Notes: a model not told the origin generated them from the letters alone. A DNA stretch of 32,826 nucleotides from Pseudopedobacter sp. (GCA_014378105.1 JACMOI010000077.1:1-32826), one strand, 5' to 3'; positions 1-8,350 are shown, counted from the stretch's first letter. A program made the numbers and translations.

Positions 1-485
1 ATAGCAATTATTTGATGGCAAAAGAAACCCTTTTAGACCCATTGAACATTCCCGAGGAGCAAGTTTGTAAAATAGATACCAGTTTAGATCCTGCTTCGGC
101 GGCTCAGGATTATGAAAGATGCATTTGTCGTCATTTTGACCAACAGCCCATTTTTGATTTAATCATTTTGGGTTTGGGTGATGATGCGCATACCGCTTCC
201 ATTTTCCCACATACCTCATTGGTTTGGATAGATGAAGAACTGGTGAAAGAAGTTTATCTTGAGGATAAAAAAGCGTATAGAATTAGCTTTACTGCTCCTT
301 TAATCAATCAAGCTAAAAATGTTGCGTTTCTTACTTTTGGAGCTAATAAAGCGAATGCAATAAAGGCAGTTTTAGAAGGCGAAAGAAACGTGGTTCAATA
401 TCCTGCACAATTGATTAAGCCTGCAAACGGCACTTTGAACTGGTTTGTAGACACTGCTGCTGTAAGTCTTTTAACAAAGAAATAA
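1..485 (+). CDS. pgl: 6-phosphogluconolactonase, 5'-truncated by window edge
   Basis: Hydrolyses 6-phosphogluconolactone to 6-phosphogluconate in the oxidative pentose phosphate pathway (cytosolic). The frame is already open at base 3 and reads SNYLMAKETLL, the usual SNYxMAxExLL helix of this family. The TTG/ATG at 12-17 is therefore internal and the true start lies upstream of the window. The signature LGLGDDAHTASIFP corresponds to the family's LGxGxDGHTASLFP segment, which lines the sugar-phosphate site. The C-terminal INQAKNVAFLTFGANKANAI stretch is also typical. About 160 of an expected 235-245 residues are present. The gene ends before a strong hairpin terminator. A glucose-6-phosphate dehydrogenase gene upstream would be expected but cannot be seen. 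A glucosamine-6-phosphate isomerase is less likely given the SNYxMA motif. Confidence 0.92.
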   Translation, partial: SNYLMAKETLLDPLNIPEEQVCKIDTSLDPASAAQDYERCICRHFDQQPIFDLIILGLGDDAHTASIFPHTSLVWIDEELVKEVYLEDKKAYRISFTAPLINQAKNVAFLTFGANKANAIKAVLEGERNVVQYPAQLIKPANGTLNWFVDTAAVSLLTKK

Positions 486-501
486 TAATTTTAAAAATTG
501 T

Positions 502-539
502 AAGAAAAGGTTAGTGAAATATTTCACTAACCTTTTCTT
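502..539 (+). terminator. Rho-independent terminator after pgl
   Basis: A perfect inverted repeat: the arms AAGAAAAGGTTAGTGAA and TTCACTAACCTTTTCTT surround a 4-base ATAT loop and are followed by GTTTT. It starts 17 bases after the pgl stop codon and separates pgl from the HD-domain gene. Confidence 0.85.
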
Positions 540-595
540 GTTTTAAAATGACACAAATCATTCTATAAACCAAAAGCATTTCCTTTATTTGTATC

Positions 596-1243
596 ATGAC
601 TAATCGGATTGAAGAAACTATTGATTTTGTTAAAAGAGAGTTACAAAATGCCGAAGCTGGGCATGATTGGTGGCATATAGAACGCGTTTGGAAAACTTCC
701 AAAACCATCGCTAAAGAAGAAAACGTTGACCTAGAAGTGGTAGAGTTTGCAGCTTTATTACATGACATTGCCGATGCTAAATTTCATGATGGTGATGAAG
801 AAATTGGCCCAAGAAGAGCAGGTGAGTTTTTAAAATCTATCAAGGTTACGGAAACTATCATAAATCATGTTCAGCAAATCATCAGAAACATGTCTTTTAA
901 AAGTAGTTTGGGAAAATTAAACTTTACCTCTCCCGAAATGTTAGTAGTACAAGATGCCGATAGATTAGATGCTATTGGAGCCATTGGTATTGCCAGAGCT
1001 TTTACTTATGGTGGTTTTAAAAATCGGGAATTGTATAATCCCGAAATAAAACCCGATATTAATATCAGTAAAGAAGCTTATAAAAAAAGTACAGCGCCAA
1101 CTATCAACCACTTTTACGAGAAGTTGCTTTTGCTTAAAGATAAAATGAACACCACTACTGGTAAAAAAATTGCTGCGCAAAGACATGAATTTATGGAGCA
1201 ATACCTCCAACAATTTTATGCCGAGTGGAACGGAGAAAAGTAA
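596..1243 (+). CDS. HD-domain metal-dependent phosphohydrolase (YpgQ/YedJ-like)
   Basis: A soluble 215-residue HD-superfamily hydrolase. The metal ligands are visible: H27 in GHDWWHIERV, the H56-D57 pair in ALLHDIADAK, and the aspartates of VQDADRLDAIGAIGIAR (residues 118-134). The HDWxH and DADRLDAIGAIGIAR segments are hallmarks of the YpgQ/YedJ group. From memory, B. subtilis YpgQ in this group is a nucleotide pyrophosphohydrolase, but the substrate here cannot be read from sequence. The ATG at 596 is the only reasonable start and directly precedes the conserved N-terminal helix. The next gene begins one base after the stop, so the two are probably co-transcribed. Confidence 0.85.
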   Translation: MTNRIEETIDFVKRELQNAEAGHDWWHIERVWKTSKTIAKEENVDLEVVEFAALLHDIADAKFHDGDEEIGPRRAGEFLKSIKVTETIINHVQQIIRNMSFKSSLGKLNFTSPEMLVVQDADRLDAIGAIGIARAFTYGGFKNRELYNPEIKPDINISKEAYKKSTAPTINHFYEKLLLLKDKMNTTTGKKIAAQRHEFMEQYLQQFYAEWNGEK

Positions 1244-1244
1244 T

Positions 1245-1706
1245 ATGAAGAATTCCTTTTTTTATTTTGGATATGGGAGTAGCCTAAATTTAGCGTTAAT
1301 AGAATTTAGGATTAATGAACCTATAATTTCTTTCGAAAAAGGGAAACTGAAAAATTATGCTTTAAGATTTAATAGACAAAACCCCGATGGAACTGCAAGA
1401 GCTAACTTAATTGCTGCAAACGGAGAATATACTCTAGGTGTCATCTATGAATTACCAAAAACCAAATTTGAGTTATTAAGACAGACGGAACCCTTTTATA
1501 ACTTAATTGAAACTGATATTGAAACTGATAATGGTGTAAAAAAAGCTTTTACATTCATGTGTCCTAAATTAGCAGAAAGTCTTTTTCCACAAGAAGGTTA
1601 TTTAAAAGTTATTTTAGAAGGTGCCGAATTGCATCATTTCCCATTAGAATACATTGAGCTGATTAAAAATTTAGCTCAAGCAAAAAAGCAAAGCCACGAG
1701 AAATAA
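1245..1706 (+). CDS. Gamma-glutamylcyclotransferase-fold (GGCT/AIG2-like) protein
   Basis: A 153-residue protein of the GGCT fold. The N-terminal FGYGSSL (residues 8-14) is the family's YGSNL substrate-binding loop. GVIYELP followed by LLRQTEPFYN places E82 where the catalytic glutamate sits. Known members release 5-oxoproline from gamma-glutamyl compounds, though many bacterial homologues have no known substrate. The frame is open further upstream, but the ATG at 1245 is chosen: the YGSSL loop must lie near the N terminus, and this start sits one base after the stop of the HD gene. The last 31 bases overlap the end of the convergent UbiA-like gene. Confidence 0.8.
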   Translation: MKNSFFYFGYGSSLNLALIEFRINEPIISFEKGKLKNYALRFNRQNPDGTARANLIAANGEYTLGVIYELPKTKFELLRQTEPFYNLIETDIETDNGVKKAFTFMCPKLAESLFPQEGYLKVILEGAELHHFPLEYIELIKNLAQAKKQSHEK

Positions 1707-2545
1707 ATCAACATTGCCGAGCTGCTAATCAAAGTCATTCGCATCATATTTTTAAAATTCGCTGCTGTTTGATCTTTCCAAACTGCTGTAAGCCAAAAAA
1801 CAAAAAAACCTATTACTGGTAATCCACAAGCAATAAAAATCCAGAAATTTTTTAGATTATGATTATTTTTCCAGTAAATAAACATTAAAACTGTTCCGAA
1901 TAAAAACAATAATCCCGAGAATATAAAAGAGCCCTTATAACCTAGTTTCATACTTAAAGTCTTATCTCCTCTTTTGCCATCTTCTTTATGCTGATATATT
2001 TGCGTAAGTGGATAAGTTGCCCCAATTAAACAGGAACAAATAAATCCCGCTAGAAAGACATCGACTGTAAAGCCAAAATTAAAATTTGAAATAACGAAGA
2101 AGCTCATATAATAAATAAATGCTCCTTGGAATATAAAAACCACTAAAAAACTGATAATTGCATACTTTTTTAGTCTTACAGAGGGATGGCTGTAAGCTTT
2201 GGATAAAAAATTATAAAAAATTACTCCTACACAAAACCGCCAATTAACAAATAGTGCCAACAAAACCCCAAACCATTCTAAAGAAACCGAGGTGAGGTAT
2301 AAAGCGTAATTAACTTTGGGTGGATTTTTGATAAGAGCTATACTACCTTCGTCTTTATCAAAATAACTATTGTAGCCATTACTTGCTGGATAGGTAAAAA
2401 GATGCAAAACAATAAAAACCACAATTGCATTAGCTATGTTAAGTTGGGGTACAGTTGCTAAGGCAAATAGAAAAACGGGCAGCAAAAAAAGAGAAAATGG
2501 CAAACGCAAATGGAGAAAAACAGATTTAACATTGGGGTTTGCCAT
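1676..2545 (-). CDS. UbiA-family prenyltransferase-like integral membrane protein
   Basis: A 289-residue, very hydrophobic protein with about eight to nine membrane segments and the UbiA arrangement of two polar loops. Loop 1 (residues 56-67) reads NGYNSYFDKDEG, where canonical enzymes have NDxxDxxxD. Loop 2 reads YQHKEDGKRGDKTL, where canonical enzymes have RDxEGDxxxGKxTL. Some acidic positions are substituted, so the prenyl-diphosphate site is atypical. UbiA enzymes attach isoprenoid chains to aromatic acceptors. It is divergent from the type III polyketide synthase by only 45 bases, so shared regulation and a joint pathway are plausible. The fold is fairly certain; prenyl transfer is inferred. 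Confidence 0.75.
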   Translation of the reverse strand: MANPNVKSVFLHLRLPFSLFLLPVFLFALATVPQLNIANAIVVFIVLHLFTYPASNGYNSYFDKDEGSIALIKNPPKVNYALYLTSVSLEWFGVLLALFVNWRFCVGVIFYNFLSKAYSHPSVRLKKYAIISFLVVFIFQGAFIYYMSFFVISNFNFGFTVDVFLAGFICSCLIGATYPLTQIYQHKEDGKRGDKTLSMKLGYKGSFIFSGLLFLFGTVLMFIYWKNNHNLKNFWIFIACGLPVIGFFVFWLTAVWKDQTAANFKNMMRMTLISSSAMLIYFSWLCFFA

Positions 2546-2590
2546 AAACGGTTAAAATATTAAACACTAAATTTAAAAAAACAAAAGCAG

Positions 2591-3697
2591 ATGAGCAGCA
2601 TTATTTCGGCAATTGGCACCAGCAATCCTGAGAATCGTTTTTCTCAAGAGCAAATCTTTCAGTTTATGAAGGATGCGCACCAGCTGGATGCTCCAAACGC
2701 TCGTCGATTAGAAAAACTATACCAAGTTTCGGGAATTGATTTTCGTCATTCTGTGTTAAACGATTTTGGAAAGATTAGAGGAGAATATGATTTTTTTGGA
2801 AACGGTTTAGGTTTAGAGCCTTTTCCGTCTACCTCACTTCGTGGAGATCTCTTCCAATTTAAAGCTTTAAATTTAAGTACCCATGCAATTGAGAACTGCC
2901 TAAATCAAATCAAAGGTTTTGATAAAACTAACATATCGCATTTAATTACAGTGAGTTGTACTGGAATGTATGCCCCTGGTTTGGATATAGAAATTGTAGA
3001 AAAACTAGGTTTAAACCCAAATACCGAACGGACTTGTATCAATTTTATGGGCTGCTATGGAGCGTTTAACGCATTAAAGGTTGCAGATTATATTTGTAGG
3101 GCACAGCCAAATTCGAACGTATTAATTGTTGACGTTGAATTATGTACATTACATTTTCAGCGAGAAAATACATTGGACAATTGGCTGTCAAACTCTCTAT
3201 TTGCCGATGGGGCTTCTGCGGTTTTGGTGCAAAATGAAGAATTCGCTACTGAAAAACTATTTAAAATAGATTCCTTTTATACCGAAGTGGTTACCGAAGC
3301 TAAAAACGAAATGGCATGGAAAATTGGTAATCATGGTTTCGAAATGCAGTTGACTAATAAGGTATCTAAGCAAATCAAATCAGGCATAAAAAATATATCG
3401 GAGAAATTGTTGAAAAAGGCAAATCTGGCTTTAGACGAAATTGGTTCTTTTGCTATACATCCAGGAGGAAGAAAAATATTAGAGGTTTGTGATGAAGTTT
3501 TTCAATTAACAAATGATCAAAACGAACATGCCTATACCGTTTTAAAAAACTTTGGCAATATGTCATCAACAACAATATTGTTTGTGTTAGATGAATTAAG
3601 CAAAAAATTAAAACTTAAAAACAACAACGAAAAAATCATGAGTTTTGCCTTTGGTCCGGGATTAACTTTCGAAAGCATGGTCTTAACTTATGCCTGA
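2591..3697 (+). CDS. Type III polyketide synthase (chalcone/alkylresorcinol synthase-like)
   Basis: A 368-residue homodimeric-type ketosynthase that condenses an acyl-CoA starter with malonyl-CoA units. The full catalytic triad is visible: C155 in NFMGCYGAFNAL, H290 in FAIHPGGRKIL, and N323 in NFGNMSST. The C-terminal FAFGPGLTFE matches the GFGPG cyclisation loop. Length is normal for the family. The Cys-region sequence resembles bacterial alkylresorcinol/alkylpyrone synthases more than plant chalcone synthases. The ATG at 2591 places the SSIISAIGT strand at the usual N-terminal position. The gene overlaps the methyltransferase gene by 8 bases. Substrate chain length and ring type cannot be told from sequence. 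Confidence 0.92.
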   Translation: MSSIISAIGTSNPENRFSQEQIFQFMKDAHQLDAPNARRLEKLYQVSGIDFRHSVLNDFGKIRGEYDFFGNGLGLEPFPSTSLRGDLFQFKALNLSTHAIENCLNQIKGFDKTNISHLITVSCTGMYAPGLDIEIVEKLGLNPNTERTCINFMGCYGAFNALKVADYICRAQPNSNVLIVDVELCTLHFQRENTLDNWLSNSLFADGASAVLVQNEEFATEKLFKIDSFYTEVVTEAKNEMAWKIGNHGFEMQLTNKVSKQIKSGIKNISEKLLKKANLALDEIGSFAIHPGGRKILEVCDEVFQLTNDQNEHAYTVLKNFGNMSSTTILFVLDELSKKLKLKNNNEKIMSFAFGPGLTFESMVLTYA

Positions 3698-4385
3698 TTT
3701 TAGCAAACGCAGCAACGAAGATGAGATCATGGACGACTTTGGGCTTTCTCCCGAAGAATTAAATCCCGTTCTAAAAGAACTCGATGTCATCAACAAATTA
3801 CTTGGAGGCTTTTCTGTTTTTTTTGATGCCTTTAATAAAGTAAAAGTCAATTCCAGAGATTCCATTTCGGATTGGGGATGCGGCAGTGGTGATACCTTTC
3901 AAGTGCTTCAAAAGCAATTCGATCAGCAGAAAATCTATCCTACGTATATAGGAGTAGATGCTACGCCAGCAACCATAGAATATGCAAGAAAACAATTTAA
4001 AGGAAATGCAAAGGTGAGTTTTATTTTAAAGGACGTTTTAAAAGACGACTTTAAAGAAAATGAGTTTGATTTTGTGATTAGTAGTTTATTTACACATCAT
4101 TTTGAGGATGAGAAATGGTCAATATTGGTAAATAAAATGCTGTTTTCTGCAAGAAAAGCAGTTATCATTAATGATTTACATCGCCACCCGTTTGCTTATT
4201 ATTCAATTGGGATTTTAACCCAACTTTTCTCCAAATCGCCTATGGTAAAACATGATAGTAAAGTTTCGGTGATGCGTAGTTTTAAAAAAAACGAGCTAAA
4301 AGATTTACTTAAAAAAGCTGGTGCAATAAACTATACCATTAAATGGATGTGGGCTTTTAGATGGCAAGTGATTATTTTTAAATGA
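3690..4385 (+). CDS. Class I SAM-dependent methyltransferase of the polyketide cluster
   Basis: A 231-residue Rossmann-fold methyltransferase. Motif I is DWGCGSGD (residues 61-68), followed by the acidic YIGVDAT strand and the FVISSLFTHHF segment after motif II. The N-terminal MDDFGLSPEEL and INKLLGG helices resemble methyltransferases encoded beside bacterial type III polyketide synthases (from memory, SrsB-like). The likely role is O- or C-methylation of the aromatic polyketide. It overlaps the synthase by 8 bases and the FAD oxidoreductase by 4 bases, indicating translational coupling and a shared pathway. Confidence 0.85.
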   Translation: MPDFSKRSNEDEIMDDFGLSPEELNPVLKELDVINKLLGGFSVFFDAFNKVKVNSRDSISDWGCGSGDTFQVLQKQFDQQKIYPTYIGVDATPATIEYARKQFKGNAKVSFILKDVLKDDFKENEFDFVISSLFTHHFEDEKWSILVNKMLFSARKAVIINDLHRHPFAYYSIGILTQLFSKSPMVKHDSKVSVMRSFKKNELKDLLKKAGAINYTIKWMWAFRWQVIIFK

Positions 4386-5509
4386 TTTCGAAACCAAATA
4401 TTGTAATTATTGGAGGTGGCTTGGCTGGCATAATCAATGCAATTGTTTTGGCGAAAGCAGGTTTTGAAGTTGACGTTATCGAGCGCAAAAGCTATCCTTT
4501 TCATAAAGTTTGTGGCGAATATATCAGCAATGAAGTTTTACCATTTCTTAAATCTCTAGGTTTAAATCCTGAGGATTTGGACGCTTCAAAAATATCTCAT
4601 TTAAAAATAAGTGCCCCAAATGGTAAATCATTATCCGCAAAATTAGATTTAGGCGCTTTTGGTATCAGCCGTTTCCAATTAGATTTTCAATGTTATCAAC
4701 TGGCAAAATCTTTAGGTGTTAATTTTTTGCTCAACACTAAAGTTTTAGACGTTCAGTTTTTGGATGAAAAATTTAAAATTGAAACCCCGACTCAAAACAT
4801 AAACGCCGATTTAGTCATTGGCGCTTTTGGAAAAAGATCTAATCTAGATCAAAAACTTAATCGTAAATTTTTCTATCAACGCAGTCCCTACTTAGGCGTC
4901 AAATATCATATCCAAACCGATTTTCCAAAAAATTTAATCCAACTAGACAATTTCGAAGGTGGTTATTGTGGTATCAGTAAAATTGAAAAGGATTTCTATT
5001 GTTTATGCTATTTGGCTGAAAACAAGCACCTTAAAAAATATGGTTCTATCCCAGTAATGGAAGAAAATATTCTTTATCAAAATCCGCTTCTTAAAAATAT
5101 TTTTGAGCAATCTCATTTTGTGTGGAAACAACCCGAAACGATTAATGAGATTTCTTTTGAACAAAAATCATTAATAGAAAATCACATTTTAATGTGTGGC
5201 GATACCGCTGGAATGATTGCTCCACTTTGTGGAAACGGAATGGCTATTGCTATCCATTCGGCTAAAATTTTATCAAATGAAATTATAAAGCAATGTAGCG
5301 AAGGCATCAATTCACAAAAAAGAATCTGTTTAGAAAATCAATATCAACAAAAATGGAAATATGAATTTGCTTTAAGATTAAAAATCGGCAGAGGGATTCA
5401 AAATATATTCGGCAATAAAATTCTGACTTCATTCGCTGTTTCTTCCTTGCGGAAATTTCCATCTTTGACTCAAAAAATCATTCAAAAAACTCACGGTAAA
5501 CTATTTTAA
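4382..5509 (+). CDS. FAD-dependent oxidoreductase/hydroxylase, geranylgeranyl-reductase type
   Basis: A 375-residue flavoprotein. The N-terminal dinucleotide-binding fingerprint is IVIIGGGLAGI (GxGxxG at residues 11-16), ending at E34 of VIERK. It is followed by VCGEYIS, a motif common in the geranylgeranyl-reductase/aromatic hydroxylase group. The second FAD motif, CGDTAGMIAPLCGNGMA, contacts the ribityl chain. The start codon overlaps the methyltransferase stop (ATGA). In this context it probably hydroxylates the aromatic ring to a hydroquinone or quinone; reduction of an isoprenoid double bond is the alternative for this family. Confidence 0.85.
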   Translation: MISKPNIVIIGGGLAGIINAIVLAKAGFEVDVIERKSYPFHKVCGEYISNEVLPFLKSLGLNPEDLDASKISHLKISAPNGKSLSAKLDLGAFGISRFQLDFQCYQLAKSLGVNFLLNTKVLDVQFLDEKFKIETPTQNINADLVIGAFGKRSNLDQKLNRKFFYQRSPYLGVKYHIQTDFPKNLIQLDNFEGGYCGISKIEKDFYCLCYLAENKHLKKYGSIPVMEENILYQNPLLKNIFEQSHFVWKQPETINEISFEQKSLIENHILMCGDTAGMIAPLCGNGMAIAIHSAKILSNEIIKQCSEGINSQKRICLENQYQQKWKYEFALRLKIGRGIQNIFGNKILTSFAVSSLRKFPSLTQKIIQKTHGKLF

Positions 5510-5529
5510 AAAAATATTTATCTTGCAGA

Positions 5530-6606
5530 ATGAAATTACGGACCTTAGTTTTCTTAAATGCATTTGCTGTTGGGATCTCCATTGGTTGCGTAAACTTATA
5601 TTTTCAACACAATTGGTACTGGTTTTTAATTTCTCTCAGTGTTGCTACTGTTGTAAGTTATTTCGTTTTCTATTATCTGATAGAAAAATATGTCTACTCT
5701 AAAATTAAAATCATCTATAAAATGATACACAGTTTAAAACTAGGTAGAGATTTAAAAGATGCTTTAGGCGAATACGTAAGTCCAGACCCAATAAACGATG
5801 TAGAACAGGAAGTAAAAGAGTGGGCAAGGGACAAAAAATCAGAGATTGACGATTTAAAGAAACAAGAGAAATTCCGTCGTGAATTTTTATCAAATATTTC
5901 ACACGAATTTAAAACTCCTCTTTTTGCGATTGAAGGTTATGTGGAAGCTTTACAAGACGGGGGATTAGAAGACCCAGAAACAGCAAAAAATTTCTTAAAT
6001 AAAGTTTCTAAAAATGTAGATCGATTATCTTTTTTAATAAAAGATTTAAATGAAATATCTAAACTAGAAAGCGGTGAAATTCCTATCAATTATCAAAAGT
6101 TTGAGCTGACCTCCTTAGTGAAGGAAGTGATGGAGTCCTTAGAGTTGAAGACAAAAAAATATAAAATCAATTTGGCATTTAAAGATAAATATGATGTGCC
6201 AACTTGGGTTGAAGCTGATAGAGAAAAGATAAGACAGGTTTTAGTGAACTTGATAGACAATTCTTTCAAATACGGAAAAGAAAACGGGACCACTTCAATC
6301 ACCATATTTCAGCTTCATGATCAATATTTAATAGAAATAACAGATGATGGAATAGGTATTGAAGAAAAATATTTACCAAGATTATTTGAGCGCTTTTACC
6401 GTACTGACACCAGCAGATCAAGACAAATTGGAGGCTCAGGACTGGGTTTAGCTATTGTGAAACATATTGTTGAAGCTCATGATCAAACCATTAATGTAAG
6501 AAGTACCTCTGGTATAGGATCTACTTTTGGGTTTACATTGAAACGATGTAAAGATGCCCGCATAAACATTCCTTTAATTAATACCAACCCAATACTTAAA
6601 ACTTAA
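5530..6606 (+). CDS. Sensor histidine kinase without a periplasmic sensor domain
   Basis: A 358-residue inner-membrane kinase. Two membrane segments (about residues 5-24 and 30-52) are joined by only a few residues, so there is no extracytoplasmic sensor. A linker helix follows, then HisKA with NISHEFKTPLFAI (H125 phosphorylated), an N-box at LVNLIDNSFKYG, a G1 box at DDGIGI and a G2 box at GGSGLGLAI. The overall type is PhoR/BaeS-like. It lies 20 bases after the FAD oxidoreductase and just before the DUF47-Pit pair, which suggests, without proving, a role in phosphate sensing. No response regulator gene lies in the window, so its partner is elsewhere. Confidence 0.88.
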   Translation: MKLRTLVFLNAFAVGISIGCVNLYFQHNWYWFLISLSVATVVSYFVFYYLIEKYVYSKIKIIYKMIHSLKLGRDLKDALGEYVSPDPINDVEQEVKEWARDKKSEIDDLKKQEKFRREFLSNISHEFKTPLFAIEGYVEALQDGGLEDPETAKNFLNKVSKNVDRLSFLIKDLNEISKLESGEIPINYQKFELTSLVKEVMESLELKTKKYKINLAFKDKYDVPTWVEADREKIRQVLVNLIDNSFKYGKENGTTSITIFQLHDQYLIEITDDGIGIEEKYLPRLFERFYRTDTSRSRQIGGSGLGLAIVKHIVEAHDQTINVRSTSGIGSTFGFTLKRCKDARINIPLINTNPILKT

Positions 6607-6628
6607 CACTATATTAACATAGGGATAG

Positions 6629-6636
6629 TAGTTTTG
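6629..6636 (+). promoter_or_regulatory. Bacteroidota -7 element for the DUF47-pit operon
   Basis: TAGTTTTG matches the TAnnTTTG -7 consensus of Bacteroidota housekeeping promoters exactly. It lies 24 bases before the DUF47 start codon, giving a predicted leader of about 15-20 bases. No clear TTG -33 element lies at 17-23 bases upstream; TTAAC sequences are present instead. If active, it separates phosphate transporter transcription from the kinase gene. Confidence 0.5.
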
Positions 6637-6659
6637 CAGTCTAAAACTATTGATTAGTA

Positions 6660-7301
6660 ATGAACAATATATTCTCTTATTTCATCCCAAAAGACAGAAA
6701 ATTTTTCCCTCTTTTTGAAAGTGCCAGTTCCAATTTAGTAGAAATGTCTGTAATGCTTAAGAAGCTTGTTAACACAGATGATTTAGCAGCAAGAGAGCCT
6801 TTACACAAGGAAATTGAACAATTAGAGCATAAAGGTGACGAGATCACTCATCAAATCTATTTAGAATTAGGTAAAACTTTCATTACTCCGTTTGATAGGG
6901 AGGATATACACAGTCTTGCTACTGCTTTGGATGATGTTGCCGACTACATGCATGGTAGTTCCAATCGTATTTTGCTTTACAATGTATTCGATATGACAGA
7001 GCCGATCAAAAAATTAGCTGAGTTAGTAGCGCAGAGCTGTGTTGATGTGGATAAAGCAATTAAAGAACTGAAAAACCTTAAGAACATTCGAGTTATTACT
7101 GATTCTTGTGTAAGAATTAATAGCATCGAAAATCAAGCTGATTATATATTTGATAAAGCAATTGGCGATTTATTCGATTTTGAAGAAGACGCTAAAGTAA
7201 TTATGAAGTATAAAGAAGTTTTAAACGGTTTAGAAACCGCTACAGATATGTGCGAAGATGTTGCCAATGTTTTAGAAACAATATTGGTTAAAAACGCTTA
7301 A
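6660..7301 (+). CDS. DUF47/PhoU-like Pit accessory protein
   Basis: A 213-residue, wholly helical, charged protein of the DUF47 (PhoU-like) family. Typical features are the N-terminal FFPLFESASSNLVEMSVML helix, the EIEQLEHKGDEITHQIY segment, TPFDREDIHSLATALDDVADY, and a C-terminal LNGLETATDMCEDVANVLE helix. The acidic DDVADY and ExxxD clusters resemble PhoU metal sites. In many bacteria this gene directly precedes pit and is thought to modulate the low-affinity phosphate transporter. Here it is 22 bases upstream of pit in the same orientation. Function is inferred from family and context. Confidence 0.9.
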   Translation: MNNIFSYFIPKDRKFFPLFESASSNLVEMSVMLKKLVNTDDLAAREPLHKEIEQLEHKGDEITHQIYLELGKTFITPFDREDIHSLATALDDVADYMHGSSNRILLYNVFDMTEPIKKLAELVAQSCVDVDKAIKELKNLKNIRVITDSCVRINSIENQADYIFDKAIGDLFDFEEDAKVIMKYKEVLNGLETATDMCEDVANVLETILVKNA

Positions 7302-7323
7302 ATCTAAAAAAAATCCTGCTATA

Positions 7324-8334
7324 ATGGTTACCACACTACTTATCGTTGTTATTATCTTGGCTATATGTTTTGATTTTATCAACGGTTTTCATGATGCCGC
7401 CAATTCAATTGCTACCATAGTATCAACCAAAGTTTTATCCCCTTTTCAAGCCGTACTTTGGGCAGCATTATTCAATTTTGCAGCATATTTTTATTTTACT
7501 GATCATAAAGTTGCTGATACTGTTGCTAAAACAGTTTATGCTAACTATATCACTTTAGAAGTTGTTTTTGCAGGTTTAATTGCTGCCATATCCTGGAATC
7601 TCTTAACATGGTATTATGGTATCCCATCTAGCTCATCCCATACCTTAATTGGTGGTTTTGCAGGTGCAGGTATGGCGAATGCTATTTTTTTAGGAGATTC
7701 TGCGATGCAGGCAGTTAACCTTTCCCCTATTTTCAAAGTAATTGCTTTTATTGTTTTAGCACCAATTATAGGGATGGTAATCGCTATAGTCATTAATTTG
7801 ATTATTATTAATATTTCCAAAAATGCTAAACCCGCAACAGCAGAAAAATGGTTTAAAAGGCTTCAATTAGTTTCATCTGCCGCATTAAGTTTTACTCATG
7901 GTGGTAATGATGCCCAGAAAGTAATGGGAATTATTTTTGCTGCCTTAATTGCTAATAATGTAGTTGCAGCTGGCTCACCAATGCCAGAATGGATACCAAT
8001 TGCTTGTTACTCGGCCATTGCACTAGGTACGATGAGTGGTGGATGGAAAATTGTTAAAACGATGGGTACAAAAATCACTAAAGTAACTGCTTTAGAAGGG
8101 GTAAGTGCCGAAACCGCAGGTGCGATAACTTTAGGAATAACAGAGCATTTCGGTATTCCAGTTTCTACTACACATACCATAACAGGTTCTATTATTGGAG
8201 TTGGATTAACAAAAAGAGTTTCCGCTGTAAGGTGGGGAGTTACTTATAGCCTAGTTTGGGCATGGATTTTAACCATTCCAGTTTCAGCTGTTTTGGCAGG
8301 CATCGTTTACTCGATTGTCCACCTAATTTTGTAA
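7324..8334 (+). CDS. Pit-family inorganic phosphate transporter
   Basis: A 336-residue polytopic membrane protein with the duplicated PiT signature. The first copy is INGFHDAANSIATIVSTK near the N terminus; the second is SFTHGGNDAQKVMGII in the middle. GIPSSSSHTLIGG and GIPVSTTHTITGS form the paired re-entrant phosphate-binding segments. About ten hydrophobic segments are present. PiT proteins carry metal-phosphate or phosphate with H+ or Na+ symport. The gene is shorter than E. coli pitA (about 500 residues) but normal for Bacteroidota, which lack the long central loop. It is co-transcribed with the DUF47 gene and ends at a strong bidirectional terminator. Confidence 0.93.
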   Translation: MVTTLLIVVIILAICFDFINGFHDAANSIATIVSTKVLSPFQAVLWAALFNFAAYFYFTDHKVADTVAKTVYANYITLEVVFAGLIAAISWNLLTWYYGIPSSSSHTLIGGFAGAGMANAIFLGDSAMQAVNLSPIFKVIAFIVLAPIIGMVIAIVINLIIINISKNAKPATAEKWFKRLQLVSSAALSFTHGGNDAQKVMGIIFAALIANNVVAAGSPMPEWIPIACYSAIALGTMSGGWKIVKTMGTKITKVTALEGVSAETAGAITLGITEHFGIPVSTTHTITGSIIGVGLTKRVSAVRWGVTYSLVWAWILTIPVSAVLAGIVYSIVHLIL

Positions 8335-8350
8335 GCTGTTATCGCTTTAA

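Noticed and set aside
584..591. TTTATTTG before the HD-domain gene as a -7 promoter element
   Set aside because: It has one mismatch at an important position, and the start codon follows after four bases with no -33 partner; too weak to call.
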